This document shows, in pieces, positions 41,901 through 46,831 of a stretch of DNA of 64,000 bases. Below the pieces are notes generated by a model. The model saw only the letters and a list, made by a program, of their open reading frames with translations, searched no databases and was not told the DNA's origin. The position numbers and the translations under genes are program-made. The stretch is from DASVEE01 sp036380735. GTDB lineage: Bacteria; Acidobacteriota; Thermoanaerobaculia; Gp7-AA8. Position 1 is the stretch's first letter. Each line of letters starts with the position of its first letter. Location of the stretch: positions 127,888 through 191,887 of the forward strand of contig DASVEE010000031.1 in NCBI GenBank assembly GCA_036380735.1, written 5' to 3'.

Positions 41901-43714
41901 CCGTCGACGCGCAACGTGTCGGCGGTGACGGTGCCGCGCAGACGGCCGCCGCCGTGGATGACGACGTTCGCCTCCGGCGCGCGCACGACGGCGTAGAGGA
42001 TGGCGTTGCCGCCGACGTCGACCGTGCCGCCGGCAGCGACGCGCAGCACGAGCTGCGACGGCTTGTCCGACGCGCCGAGGGTGGAGCCGGCGAGCGAGGC
42101 GCCGGTCTTGACGGTGATGACGGCCGGACCGGCGACGTGCAGCTCGCTGCCTCCGGCGAAGGAGAGGCTGTCGAAGTTGTAGACGCTCGGCTGCGTGGAG
42201 CCCGCCACGCCGAACGTGAACGCGGTGCGGCCGGCGGCGCTGAACGTGCCGTACGTCCCCGGCGGCACGGTGACGTCGCCCGCTTTGCCGGAGATGGAAA
42301 GGTTGCGGATCGTGGCAAAGTCGCCGGCGGAGTCGGTCTCTTTCGTCAGCGACACGTCGCGGGTCCCCGTCGTCGCGGGCGGAGGCAGCACCGCGACCGG
42401 TGTGAACGCGGCGGTGCGGTTGACGAGGTGGCGCAGCTTCGCGTTGCTGCTGATCGTGACGCTGTGCGTCGTCGGTGTCGCGGCGTCGCTCCCCTGGATC
42501 ACGCCGCCGAAACTCGCCGTCGGCGCGGCCGTCACGCCGGGCGTGCCGGGGATGAGGAGGTCGGAGGTGATGACGTCGGTGCCGTCGAGGAGGACGCTCT
42601 CCGGCAGCAACTGCCAGAGCGTGCCTTCGATGCGGCCGCTGTTGATGACCGGCGCGTGGCGCGTCACGGCGATGGCTTCGTAGACGCGGCGCACCGGCGG
42701 CACCTCGGCGATGCCCGCGGGCGAGAACGCGATGCTGTCCCAGCGCGTCGCGGAGGCGATCTGCGTCGCCTCGACGTTCGTGCCGTTCCAGCGCAGGCGT
42801 GCGAGCGTGCCGGGCGTTCCCTGCGCGACGAGGATGTCGCCCACGAAACCGGCGAACGCTCCCTCCGGCGCGCCGAGCAGCTTGTCCGCCGCGGAGTCGA
42901 CGCCGTAGAAGTTCGCGTGCGGCGGCACGATGGCCAGGTCGTTCGCCACGAGGCCGAGCGCTTGCGGCGCGCTCACGCCCGCGGCGTTGACGACGTACAG
43001 CGTTTCGGTCGCCTTCGCGCCGGCGAGGATCGTTCCGGAGAGCGGACCGTAGCGATCCGCGTCGACGGGCACGGCGACGACGGAGCCGAGCGGCTCCGGC
43101 AGCGTCGCCACGCGCGTGGCCACCGCGGCCGGCGTGATCCGCCACAAGCCGCCGGTCGTCGTGACGGCGAACAGGTCGCCCGCCGCGTCGAAGGCGAGAC
43201 CGCTGACCGTGCCCGTATCGCCGATCAGCGAGGCCCACGGCGTCTGCACCGTGGCGCCGTCCGGCGAGATGCGCACGATCGTGGCCGGTGCGGAGGAGAG
43301 GAAGACCGCTCCATCCTTCGCCACGGCGAGCTCGGCGTCGGCGGCGACGCCGGTGAAGTTGGAGAACGGCCGGTGCACGCCGGCGGCGTCGATCAGCTCG
43401 AGCTTCCCTCCCGCCGTGGCGAGGAGCGCGTTCGACGGCGGATGGTGCCGCACGGCGCCGTGGTCGTTGAACGCCGTCGACAACTGGCGCAGGACGACCG
43501 CGGTCTCCGCGTCGACCGCCGGCGCCGCCGCGCGCTGCGCGGTGACGAAGCGGATGGGCTCCGGCGGAGGCGGCGGCTGCATCTCCTGCGCGAGCGCTAC
43601 GACCGGCTGCAACAGCAGCAGGTACGCGAGCAGCATCGCGAGGCCGCGACGCAGCGAAAGGTTGCCGAATCCGAACGTATTCGAGGTGAGGAAGGTGCCG
43701 CTCTTTTTGTGCAT
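26981..43714 (-). CDS. Giant PKD-discoidin-vWA-Rhs protein with C-terminal nuclease-like tip
   Basis: A 5577-residue protein; ATG 43714 has GGAG ten bases upstream. Order: signal peptide 1-42; beta-propeller-like 60-390; eleven PKD/REJ-like domains about 620-1780 (NxAPVVxAGPDQTI starts; an inserted carbohydrate-binding-like module near 1295-1450); six discoidin-like modules 1790-2655; three canonical PKD (WHWDFGDGT) to 2905; an Ig-like domain; vWA 3003-3185 with MIDAS DSSGS; more PKD-like domains with a second copy of the propeller (about 3290-3595); Rhs/YD-repeat shell about 4145-5371 ending NNVDPSGHM; then a 206-residue tip with D5504, E5513 and K5515 (VEIKTS), a PD-(D/E)XK nuclease pattern. 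Likely an exported polymorphic toxin or surface Rhs protein. No immunity gene follows. Confidence 0.93.
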   Translation of the reverse strand: MHKKSGTFLTSNTFGFGNLSLRRGLAMLLAYLLLLQPVVALAQEMQPPPPPEPIRFVTAQRAAAPAVDAETAVVLRQLSTAFNDHGAVRHHPPSNALLATAGGKLELIDAAGVHRPFSNFTGVAADAELAVAKDGAVFLSSAPATIVRISPDGATVQTPWASLIGDTGTVSGLAFDAAGDLFAVTTTGGLWRITPAAVATRVATLPEPLGSVVAVPVDADRYGPLSGTILAGAKATETLYVVNAAGVSAPQALGLVANDLAIVPPHANFYGVDSAADKLLGAPEGAFAGFVGDILVAQGTPGTLARLRWNGTNVEATQIASATRWDSIAFSPAGIAEVPPVRRVYEAIAVTRHAPVINSGRIEGTLWQLLPESVLLDGTDVITSDLLIPGTPGVTAAPTASFGGVIQGSDAATPTTHSVTISSNAKLRHLVNRTAAFTPVAVLPPPATTGTRDVSLTKETDSAGDFATIRNLSISGKAGDVTVPPGTYGTFSAAGRTAFTFGVAGSTQPSVYNFDSLSFAGGSELHVAGPAVITVKTGASLAGSTLGASDKPSQLVLRVAAGGTVDVGGNAILYAVVRAPEANVVIHGGGRLRGTVTADTLRVDGNGVLEVTENDVPPPPINRPPSVVAGANQTTTLPSDTIQLEGTVSDDGLPTGTTLSVQWTKVSGPGTVTFSSATSAATSATFGAAGTYVLRLAASDSLLSTSDTLTVTVIPKNQAPVADAGPDQTIELPAQAILQGSWTDDGLPSTQTVGSLWTRLSGPGQVMFDDVSSPTTTATFSAAGTYTLQLAVNDGELTARDTVVITVIAQNQKPVVDAGPDQTIVLPNVATLAGTATDDGLPAGSTLTQAWTQVSGPGVATFASVTTPATTVSFTLPGTYVLRLTANDTRETVSDDVTITVDPANTAPVVSAGPDRTIELPAVATLAGSVTDDGWPRGSTVTQQWSVVDGSGVTFAAPTAAATTASFATHGTYTLRLTATDGDKTVSDDTVITVQPQNAAPEVNAGADQTIVLPSTAALTGTATDDGWPAGSTLATTWSKVSGPGGVTFASATSAITSASFSLHGVYVLRLTATDGRETVNDDVTITVDPVNAAPVVKAGADLIVELPNAATLAGSVTDDGWPRDSTVAQQWSFVSGPGSVTFADATAAATTATFSAAGTYVLKLTATDGELSASDDVVVTVHPLNTAPVVNAGLDQQLRLPATATLAGTATDDGLPLGSTLVATWSQVSGAGNVTFGNASALTTTAAFSAAGTYVLRLTVTDGRETASDELTLVVAPANEAPVVSAGADQSGVLAANLVANGGGENEALTPWTGSGGLQRITGNAPEGEAFLLASAPLEATQDVALPPGATQLEFRSFIRGAGRVTFEFRDAAGSVLDSLDFTAGTGNGWTALDESPGIPAGTVSIRVRLVATGEAAFDGITVRALDVTSLTLAGTATDDGLVAPLTTQWTRVSGPAAVVFGDATKLATTVTFTQAGVYVLRLTATDGELTVSDDVTITIGAANLPPVVDAGPAQTIRLPQTATLAGVATDDGTLTLAWSAASGPGAVTFSNAAIATPVATFSVAGTYVLRLTATDGEHTIRDEVTIVVQPANSAPAVSAGADQSIVLPDGATLAGVATDPENQTLTLQWSVVSGTGVTFANANSAATTATFAADGTYVLRLTANDGELSASDDVTIVVSPEPVNQQPAVSAGIDQTIEFGQTVTLSGTATDDKLPRGSTLAVQWSGPAGVTFADATSATTTATFSAAGTYVLELTATDSLLTASDEVTITVLRGLTARFTVPGDAHNATPFDNNLANLGEGARLVAVSSTLQSAYAPERALDDNSATEWKSAQPTNQFLIIRLAGNRVRTFDRIRIGTMRGSEGLRNFRVDVSTTTTDEAAFRTILTETATETERVQEFLLPAPVEARYVRLFAIDSRGSSTVTVRTFDVIASEPSGIPSYLTPAGITLPADGGSVYQTSSGNGASAIDGNVATFWQAAKGNNPFTRIVFAQTYLVDRIRLTNYDVQNQGVKDLHIEITSGDGITSTFTTVLQTVAANHGNVQEFIFPNGPVKVRLAKVTLLSNHGHANYSSIREIEFVPVPQAIASVSSVLEYHRPEGLLDNNVDTSWQSAPGRIAGEYVIIRLNDAEPRLLQAVAMYNNAFVGVNGLKDFDVLLSTTTDEPSAFVPVLSATMLNNAKGQYFLFPGGPRRARYLKLVARSNYGGDRVWLQTFWPHTAGSDGNVISMPGTVIPVRELSPALIAGGAKVVAASSGNPADMLDYAHSNPWTTAGTANQFAIIELGGGVPHILTGAVVAPRLDTATPTSLQVRNFEIWLSSTTTDAAAFTKVATGTVTASDFVRLSFPPTAARYVKYVPLNSGSTSAIATGYFDVITQEPYGGVIAASGRSGTQLPQMAFDTAGNTLWTTPSSTNQWVKVALPGGRTRKIYAVRIEPANSGSAPKDFEVRVSTTTAEDGAFTTVYSGTAAQVGRPYYFTPVDAKYVQLYFRNGYGTTMSVYDLQVWTVPEDGAAIYQQPSMTDVNATANGIIDANPRQTVWAAPAGTVTNQTLGLILPDAKEWVIDHVMLQPWVDCCPDRSVRDFEVQVSTTDTAENAWTTVLAATLRPDNTGQHFYFPAAKARFVRLRMLDNWGGAQLALQNFWVYSPQVGSVNARFLDATEGAGAAIASWHWDFGDGTTSSERDPAHQYAAPGVYNVRLTVTDLAGRTSSYELPYRADGPPVVNFNFTPNPGAEASTLNFSSVGSSSNFGALTNYRWIWGDGEETYDHTGPSKQYGDNGNFNVTLLVTNARGVSASMTKLVPVLNLPPTITAGADRTVQWGDDWGIQSHATDASVADRNTIVCRWDFGDGNTRDVPGCYIDYLNARQPAYAYTTPGVYDAKLTVTDKDGGVSTDIARITVTRRAAGVRYTGLREVAPNQPLLLQAKLLDQARNTPLAGRTIVFNLDGQLASAVTDANGVAQVSVTYAGTTERPNITATFEGEALYSPSTITVAANCAADPTPLDIVLLFDSSGSMSTPLPQSKAAALDFLSKVRANDQVSIADFADNGLIQAPLTLDRQIVANAINALAIRGGTQQHYGVDVATAELTGPRHRPGARMVMVILGDGDTWYQPAIEAANRAKAAGIRIITVALNNSVGGMEVMRASASSYADFYIAAKYEEMAGIYGSLNGTLCAPANQPPSVYAGPAQTLVLPQTTVTLDGTATDDGLPAGSTLTTTWSKTSGPGTVTFANASAIDTTATLGTPGTYVLTLTASDTAITRTSDITIKLLPPNVAPVVDAGPDQSVTLPSVSTTQPFALKVISTEFRAPIGIDYHAPSNKVVLSANYPSGTPHNFELVGADGSHSPFSNVSGLTDELKVATARDDGNGMSRGGFPAGTLFAGTGVAGVIMRISPDGSNVQNPWVTLPGENGLMRGSLYVDRTGVFGGDLIAVTTTGGVWRITSAGVPTKIASVGTHLEGAITIPNEARYGPWAGRIVAGAEATGVFWAVDVQGNKQSISLGILPEDLDLIPANENFFGVDYGGGKLWGAPASMFAGMAGDILVAEEHAGILWRVRWNGSAFEKQELARVTQWEHVTFAPAGIAEVPQATPVSVTLTGTVTDDGQPPSGTQSVTWSSVSGPATVTFNSVNALTTVATVTEPGTYVLRLAVSDSELTGSDTMTLTVNPANVAPRVNAGADKTATLRGSTLSGSVTDEGTVTSTWSKVTGPGTVTFADASSLTTGVTFSAFGAYTLRLTANDGEFTRSDDVVITVEKTAGNVAPSVSAGADVQIIDPVTVATLNGSATDDGIPSAATLTYLWTKVSGPGEVTFANAAASSTTATFSAYGDYVLRLTADDSELNASDDVGVKVRKTADNAPPAVNAGADATILTNSTTLNGTATDDGLPTGSSVTVAWSKVSGPGNVTFGNATALSTAVTFSTYGSYVLRLTATDGELPSTDDVTINYEGTNTAPAINAGADRIAIPNTAITLTATVTDDNLPIGSSVAVTWTKASGPGTVTFGTPNANSTTATFTDLGTYVLRATATDGALMASDEVTVTVQSTLPAPVVELTAPVDGTQITTVTPIVGTISEGTEWRVEYRLKGTTDPYTEIASGVTPVTDGTIAIVDPTMLPNGLYEVRVVATDPLDRTASARIDAVVTGEHKAGKYTMSFIDLTVPVAGLPIQLVRNYDSRVKRSGDFGFGWSLALRNVRLQESRAAGDSWDGNVQTTGGIFPTTTYCLLPMRAHVVTVTISDTQVYEFDAVLDPSSGCQKFTPLQEVTVSFKPRPGTNATLEAVGDTSAIVEGSWPGPMRLLDFGTGDPIDFDQYRLTLADGSVMTIDQAAGVKEMVELNGEKLTISAAGVVHSSGKSVTFHRDAAGRIERITDPAGESMTYTYDAGGDLIRFTDRDANTTAFGYDTRHNITSIDDPRGVRAVRHEYDDAGRLIKQIDAKGKEVVYSYDINTRVDVVTDRMGKATVYEYDEWGRQVKVTDAEGRVSRRTWDSRGNMTSETKPGNVTSVFTYDANNNLESSTDPAGNKRSYTYNGLRQVLTMTEPGNRIATMKYDPRGNVLEVKDPAGNLETFTYDTKGRKLTHVDRANRLTKFEYEPATGYVTKLTDPTGTVTTFGYDANGNRTTEAVTRTLPDGSTQTLTTITEYDKSGHLTKVTKPDNTFTETTYNALGQPNVHFDELRRRTVYEYDEMGRPMRTTYPDGTKEETTYDGAGRRLKYLDRTGELTTFEYDDTGLLTKTLHSDGTFTSTQYDAAGRPEVETNERGYSSRYEYDTFGRRWKTIDPLGRATVTTYDAFGNVHTVTDPKANVTTYEYDHDQRLTRTIYPDLSDSITTYDGAGRKIRHEDQNDRVTRWEYDGRDRLKKVIDALGQETTYTYDEVGNLLTETDVLQRTTRYEYDQRGRRIKRTLPGGMSESYRYDVVGNMIERTDFNGRKTTYTYDDINRVRTKVPDPVFAAPTVSYTYYPWGPRQSMTDASGTTTYTYGPRGRLKSKATPRGTLTYAYDKAGNLEKLTSSNTNGVNVEYGRDELGRLATVKDLTAGETVATYAYDRNSNVESVSLANGVTTTYGYDQLDRVMTIGAATAAGSLAGYTYTREKSGHVLTSTDASGRRSTYVYDALYRLRSETISGDAVTANNGVVGYDLDAVGNRKARTSTVAGIPTSSATYDANDRSETDTFDLNGNTTASLGTSYVYDFENRIVSVDNGRVTFVYDGDGNRVSMTVGGVTTEYLVDDRNPTRYAQVVEERVGGTVQRVFTWGRGLLTQRRLDQGSWKTSYYGNDAHGSVRMLTDESGAVTDTYVYDAFGILLQRTGTTPNDYLYAGEHFDAPTGLYYLRARYYRPQTGTFFTADTYEGDVAKPQSRHKYLYTEADPVNNVDPSGHMLVAIWSDLRTRAELVSIQYARYGQIVQFVLEAAAPLEVTMAMPGLTLGAGTTVTAGAAATMLFHADTIAHQLKTLSRAVGRATKGNARLVHGRTWEEVVRETLGIVDYGRRYFEGMEVRHVAGGGYTVIDGLWKGMIVEIKTSIGAIDAGQLRQLALAAERNNHGLAFIFLENPGDEAVAALWRYVREVTEDRVSLAVNYILD

Positions 43715-43944
43715 GGACCGTGTCTCCGCATCCCTTGAAGACACGCGTAGCGGACCTATCGACAACCTTTGGCACCGCAATGCAAGCCGACCGGGAACTT
43801 AGTTGCGTCATCCTCGGCGACGCCTGCGAAGGCCTCAATCGCTATGTGATGAAGCCATGAGTTCGCGTGACGAAGCGGCTTTCCAGCGGATGAAGCTGTC
43901 AACGAAGCGTTAACGGAAAGCGCGGGGCGCGGAGACTGGTGCGA

Positions 43945-43990
43945 AGAACGATAGGACGAATGGGACCTATGGGACGAATGGGACGAATGG
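43945..43990. repeat. 9-bp periodic repeat element R7
   Basis: Five units in phase from GAACGATAGGACG onward (GAATGGGAC, CTATGGGAC, GAATGGGAC). It lies in the divergent region before the giant Rhs gene. 43715-43944 shows no other clear feature. Confidence 0.75.
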
Positions 43991-44015
43991 AGGAGGACGG
44001 CAGCCACGATCGGTG

Positions 44016-44099
44016 GTGCCACCGCCGTGCTTCGCGGTGCAGCCACCGTGCTTCGCGGTGCGGCCACCGTGCTTCGCGGTGCAGCCGCCGTGATCCGCG
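44016..44099. repeat. 21-bp tandem repeat array A
   Basis: Four units at 44016, 44037, 44058 and 44079, consensus GTGCAGCCACCGTGCTTCGCG, plus a partial fifth. Adjacent to array B, which has the same period but another sequence. Confidence 0.8.
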
Positions 44100-44143
44100 G
44101 TCTGGCCACCTTAGTTGGTACTCGGCACCACCACGATCGGTGC

Positions 44144-44162
44144 TGCAATCACCGTGATTGCA
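44144..44162. repeat. Inverted repeat between the two 21-bp arrays
   Basis: TGCAATCA/TGATTGCA, perfect eight-base arms around CCG, lying at the junction of arrays A and B. Confidence 0.5.
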
Positions 44163-44167
44163 CCGGA

Positions 44168-44475
44168 GACCGCGGCGAGCGCACTCAAAACCGCGGCGAG
44201 CGCACTCAAAACCGCGGTGACCGCACCCAAAACCGCGGTGAGCGCACCCAAAACCGCGGTGAGCGCGCCCAAAACCGCGGCGAGCGCACCCAAAACCGTG
44301 CTGAGCGCACCCAAAATCGCGGCGAGCGCACTCAGAAACGCGGTGCGCGCACTCGAAACCGCGGCGAGCGCACCTGCAACCGTGGTGGGCGCGCTCGAAA
44401 CCGCGGCGAGCGCACTCCGGAACGCCGTGAGCGCACGCAGAACCGCGACGCTCCCATGCAGAAACGCCGCGGTTG
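44168..44475. repeat. 21-bp tandem repeat array B
   Basis: About 14 units with consensus ACCGCGGCGAGCGCACTCAA plus A, diverging toward the 3' side. Because 21 is a multiple of three, several frames stay open: one plus frame reads heptads such as ASALKTA and VSAPKTA, another NRGERTQ, and the minus strand LGALTAV. No convincing start or ribosome binding site was found, so it is treated as non-coding. It ends about 100 bp before the cytochrome gene. Confidence 0.8.
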
Positions 44476-44577
44476 CTGAGTCGCCCGCGAAGCACGCACG
44501 AGAACGCACCCGCGACGCAGAGTGCGGGCTCTCGCCTGGTCCGCGAAACGGCACGGCTCTCGCGATAAGGTGCGCGC

Positions 44578-45336
44578 ATGACCATGGCGACGACCATGTG
44601 GCTCACGCTGGTGATGGCGACGATCGCCGTCATCAACACCGCGCTGATGGCGTGGCTCTGGCGCTTTCCGATGCAGCCCGATCCCACCGGACGCGATCCG
44701 AATGGCGTGTCGACGGCGCCGCGGTCGTGGACGAACGTGCATCGCGCGCTGGGCTATCTCTTCGTGCTGACGTACGCCGCACTGCTCTTCGAGATGCTTC
44801 CTCGGGCGTGGGAGTTCCGCGAAGTGACCGCCGTCGGCGTCATTCACGGCGCGCTCGGAGCGCTGGTCGGCCTGCTGCTCGTGGTGAAGATCGCGGTGAT
44901 CCGCCGCTTCCAGCGCTTCGGCAATCGCCTCCCCTGGATCGGCGGCGCCCTCGCCGTCACCACGCTCGCCGTCGCCGCCCTCGGCGCCATCCCCGCCTGG
45001 CAGGTCCTGCGGCCGCTGACGCCCCTTTCGCCCGAGCACGCGCAAGGCCGCGCCGTCGTCGCCGCGAAATGCAACCAATGCCACGGCGCGTCGGTGATCG
45101 CCTCAGAGAGGGAAGACGCCCGCAAATGGGACCGCATCACGCGTGAGATGCAGGAGCTCTCCCAGGAGATCCCCGGCAAGAAGCCGATCACCGAGGAGGA
45201 ACGCGTGCTGGCTGCCGCCTATCTGTCCGTAGTTTTGGGCGAAGCTGATCATCATGAAGAAGATGAAGATCCTGATGAGGACAAAGGCGGCCGCCGCGGA
45301 CGTGGCCGCGGCCGAGGAGGACGATCGGACGGATAG
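44578..45336 (+). CDS. Membrane-bound cytochrome c domain protein
   Basis: A 252-residue protein from ATG 44578 with AAGG upstream. Four hydrophobic segments (8-26, 60-77, 88-108, 120-140) resemble a small DUF420- or b-type membrane domain. After them comes a single c-type haem site CNQCH in AQGRAVVAAKCNQCHGASVI, followed by the region KWDRITREMQ. The C-terminus is acidic then Gly/Arg-rich (EADHHEEDEDPDEDKGGRRG). Likely an electron-transfer protein with haem outside the membrane. Its TAG stop lies inside repeat R8, so the last residues are repeat-encoded. Confidence 0.83.
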   Translation: MTMATTMWLTLVMATIAVINTALMAWLWRFPMQPDPTGRDPNGVSTAPRSWTNVHRALGYLFVLTYAALLFEMLPRAWEFREVTAVGVIHGALGALVGLLLVVKIAVIRRFQRFGNRLPWIGGALAVTTLAVAALGAIPAWQVLRPLTPLSPEHAQGRAVVAAKCNQCHGASVIASEREDARKWDRITREMQELSQEIPGKKPITEEERVLAAAYLSVVLGEADHHEEDEDPDEDKGGRRGRGRGRGGRSDG

Positions 45337-45399
45337 GTCCTCAGCTTGGTCCCATTCGTCCTATAGGTCCTATCTGTCCTATCCGTCCTATCGTCCCCT
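45319..45399. repeat. 9-bp periodic repeat element R8 (inverted arms)
   Basis: GGACGATCGGACGGATAGG on the left is nearly the exact reverse complement of CCTATCCGTCCTATCGTCC on the right; further units GTCCCATTC and GTCCTATAG lie between. It sits between convergent cytochrome and transporter genes; both stops touch it. Confidence 0.8.
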
Positions 45400-46616
45400 C
45401 ACACCGCCGGCGCGTCCTCCGCTTTGGCTTTCACCGCATCCTCGTGTTTGCCGCCGAGGGTGTAGCCGTTGATGGCCCAGCCTCCGGCGACGAGGGCGCC
45501 GAGGGCCGCGATCGAGCCGAGGCCGGCTCCGGCGCTGTGGAGCGCTCCGATGCCCCAGGCGACGAGCGCGTCGTTGCCGCGGTAGACGAAGGTGTCGATG
45601 AAGTTCTTGGCTTTGAACCGCTCCTCGGGGGTCACGGCGGTGAACAACACTTCGCGGCCGGGGCGGGTGAAGCCGTGCTCGCCGACGCGGTGGATGACCT
45701 GCAGCACGGCGATCAGCGCCAGCCGCGGGAACATCGCCAGCGCGATGAGGCCGGTGCCGATGAGCGCGGGGTGGGCGGTCAGCGCCACGCGCAGCCCGAA
45801 GCGCGTGAGGACCCGCGAGGTGATGAGCGCCTGCACGGCTACGGTGAGGCTGTTGTTCACCAGGTCGATCAGCGCGAAGTAGCGGGTGCGCTCGCCCGAA
45901 TCGGAGAACGCCTGCTTCACGATGTCCGCCTGCTCCATGTAAAGGATCGTCGAGACCGTGGTGTAGCAGATGATGATCAGCGCGACGCGGCGCAGGATCG
46001 GTGAGCGCAGCGCCAGGCCGATGCCGGCGAAGATGTTGCCGCCGATCTTCTGCTGCGGCACCACATCGCGGCGGCGCGGAATCAGCAGCGACAGCACCGC
46101 CGCCAGCCCGAGAAACGTGGCGGAGATGGGCAGCAGGTTCATCGGCCCGATCTTCGGGGCGAGCAGCGCCGTCAGCGCCGGACCGGCGATGGCTCCCGCC
46201 GTGCCGCCGACGGCGACGATGCCGTAGAAACGCCGCGCCTCCCCTTCGTCGTACGAGTCGGCCATCAGGCTCCAGAAGACGGAGATGATGAAGAGGTTGA
46301 GCACCGAGATGCCGACGAAGAGCCCCACGCCCCAGGCGACGAGGTCCGCACCCTGCTGGAGCGCCGTGTACGTCAGCAGCAGCAGCACGGCGCAGACGAC
46401 GTAGGTCGCGGTGGCGATGACGCGCCGCTTGGTCCGCGACACGATCCAGCCGAACAGCGGCACGAGGAGCAGCGTGGCGACGAACGTCGCGGAGAACAGC
46501 CACGGCAGGTTCTCGATCCCGGCGCGAGCGCCGATCTCATCCCGGACCGGCCGCAGCACGAAGTAGCCGCAGAGAACGCAGAAAAAAGTGAGGAAGGGAA
46601 GCACCGCGCGACGCAT
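45399..46616 (-). CDS. MFS/nucleotide-transporter-like membrane protein
   Basis: A 405-residue protein with about 12 hydrophobic segments. The start MRRAVLPFLTFFCVLCGYFV with LRPVRDEIGARAGIENLPWL resembles the ATP/ADP translocase-like (NTT/Npt) branch of the major facilitator superfamily, found in many free-living bacteria with unknown substrates. A cytoplasmic loop IPRRRDVVPQQKIGG separates the halves; the C-terminus GGKHEDAVKAKAEDAPAV is charged. There is no good ribosome binding site before ATG 46616. The stop abuts repeat R8. The substrate cannot be told from sequence. Confidence 0.82.
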   Translation of the reverse strand: MRRAVLPFLTFFCVLCGYFVLRPVRDEIGARAGIENLPWLFSATFVATLLLVPLFGWIVSRTKRRVIATATYVVCAVLLLLTYTALQQGADLVAWGVGLFVGISVLNLFIISVFWSLMADSYDEGEARRFYGIVAVGGTAGAIAGPALTALLAPKIGPMNLLPISATFLGLAAVLSLLIPRRRDVVPQQKIGGNIFAGIGLALRSPILRRVALIIICYTTVSTILYMEQADIVKQAFSDSGERTRYFALIDLVNNSLTVAVQALITSRVLTRFGLRVALTAHPALIGTGLIALAMFPRLALIAVLQVIHRVGEHGFTRPGREVLFTAVTPEERFKAKNFIDTFVYRGNDALVAWGIGALHSAGAGLGSIAALGALVAGGWAINGYTLGGKHEDAVKAKAEDAPAV

Positions 46617-46703
46617 CGCCGCGAAGGCTACTCTGCAAGTGCCGCGGAGGATAGCAACGGGATGGTGACGGTGCGGAAACCGCGCTGGATACAGCGGGAT
46701 CGC

Positions 46704-46829
46704 ACCGATGGGACCTATGGGAAATGGGACCTATGGGACAGATAGGACCTATGGGCCTGCGGCGTTCGGGGTGGTGGGCGGCCTGCCTATGGGTCCCATC
46801 GGTCCCATAGGTCCTATTCGTCCCATCGT
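46704..46829. repeat. 9-bp periodic repeat element R9 (long inverted arms)
   Basis: Left arm 46704-46755 (ACCGATGGGACCTATGGG and onward), loop of 30 bp with TTCGGGGTGGTGGGCGG, right arm 46786-46829 ending GTCCCATCG. The loop is the reverse complement of a sequence in the R5 loop. It ends 2 bp before the alcohol dehydrogenase stop codon. Confidence 0.85.
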
Positions 46830-46831
46830 AC

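Noticed and set aside
40121..43738. 1205-codon plus-strand open frame inside the giant Rhs gene
   Set aside because: Same reason: a shadow of the repeat-rich coding strand.
44016..44475. CRISPR array
   Set aside because: Units are directly adjacent with no unique spacers and no cas genes are nearby.
44115..44554. Alanine-rich heptad protein encoded by the 21-bp array (either strand)
   Set aside because: No ribosome binding site or defined start, several frames are equally open, and the plus frame runs out of phase into the cytochrome gene. Kept as a minisatellite.
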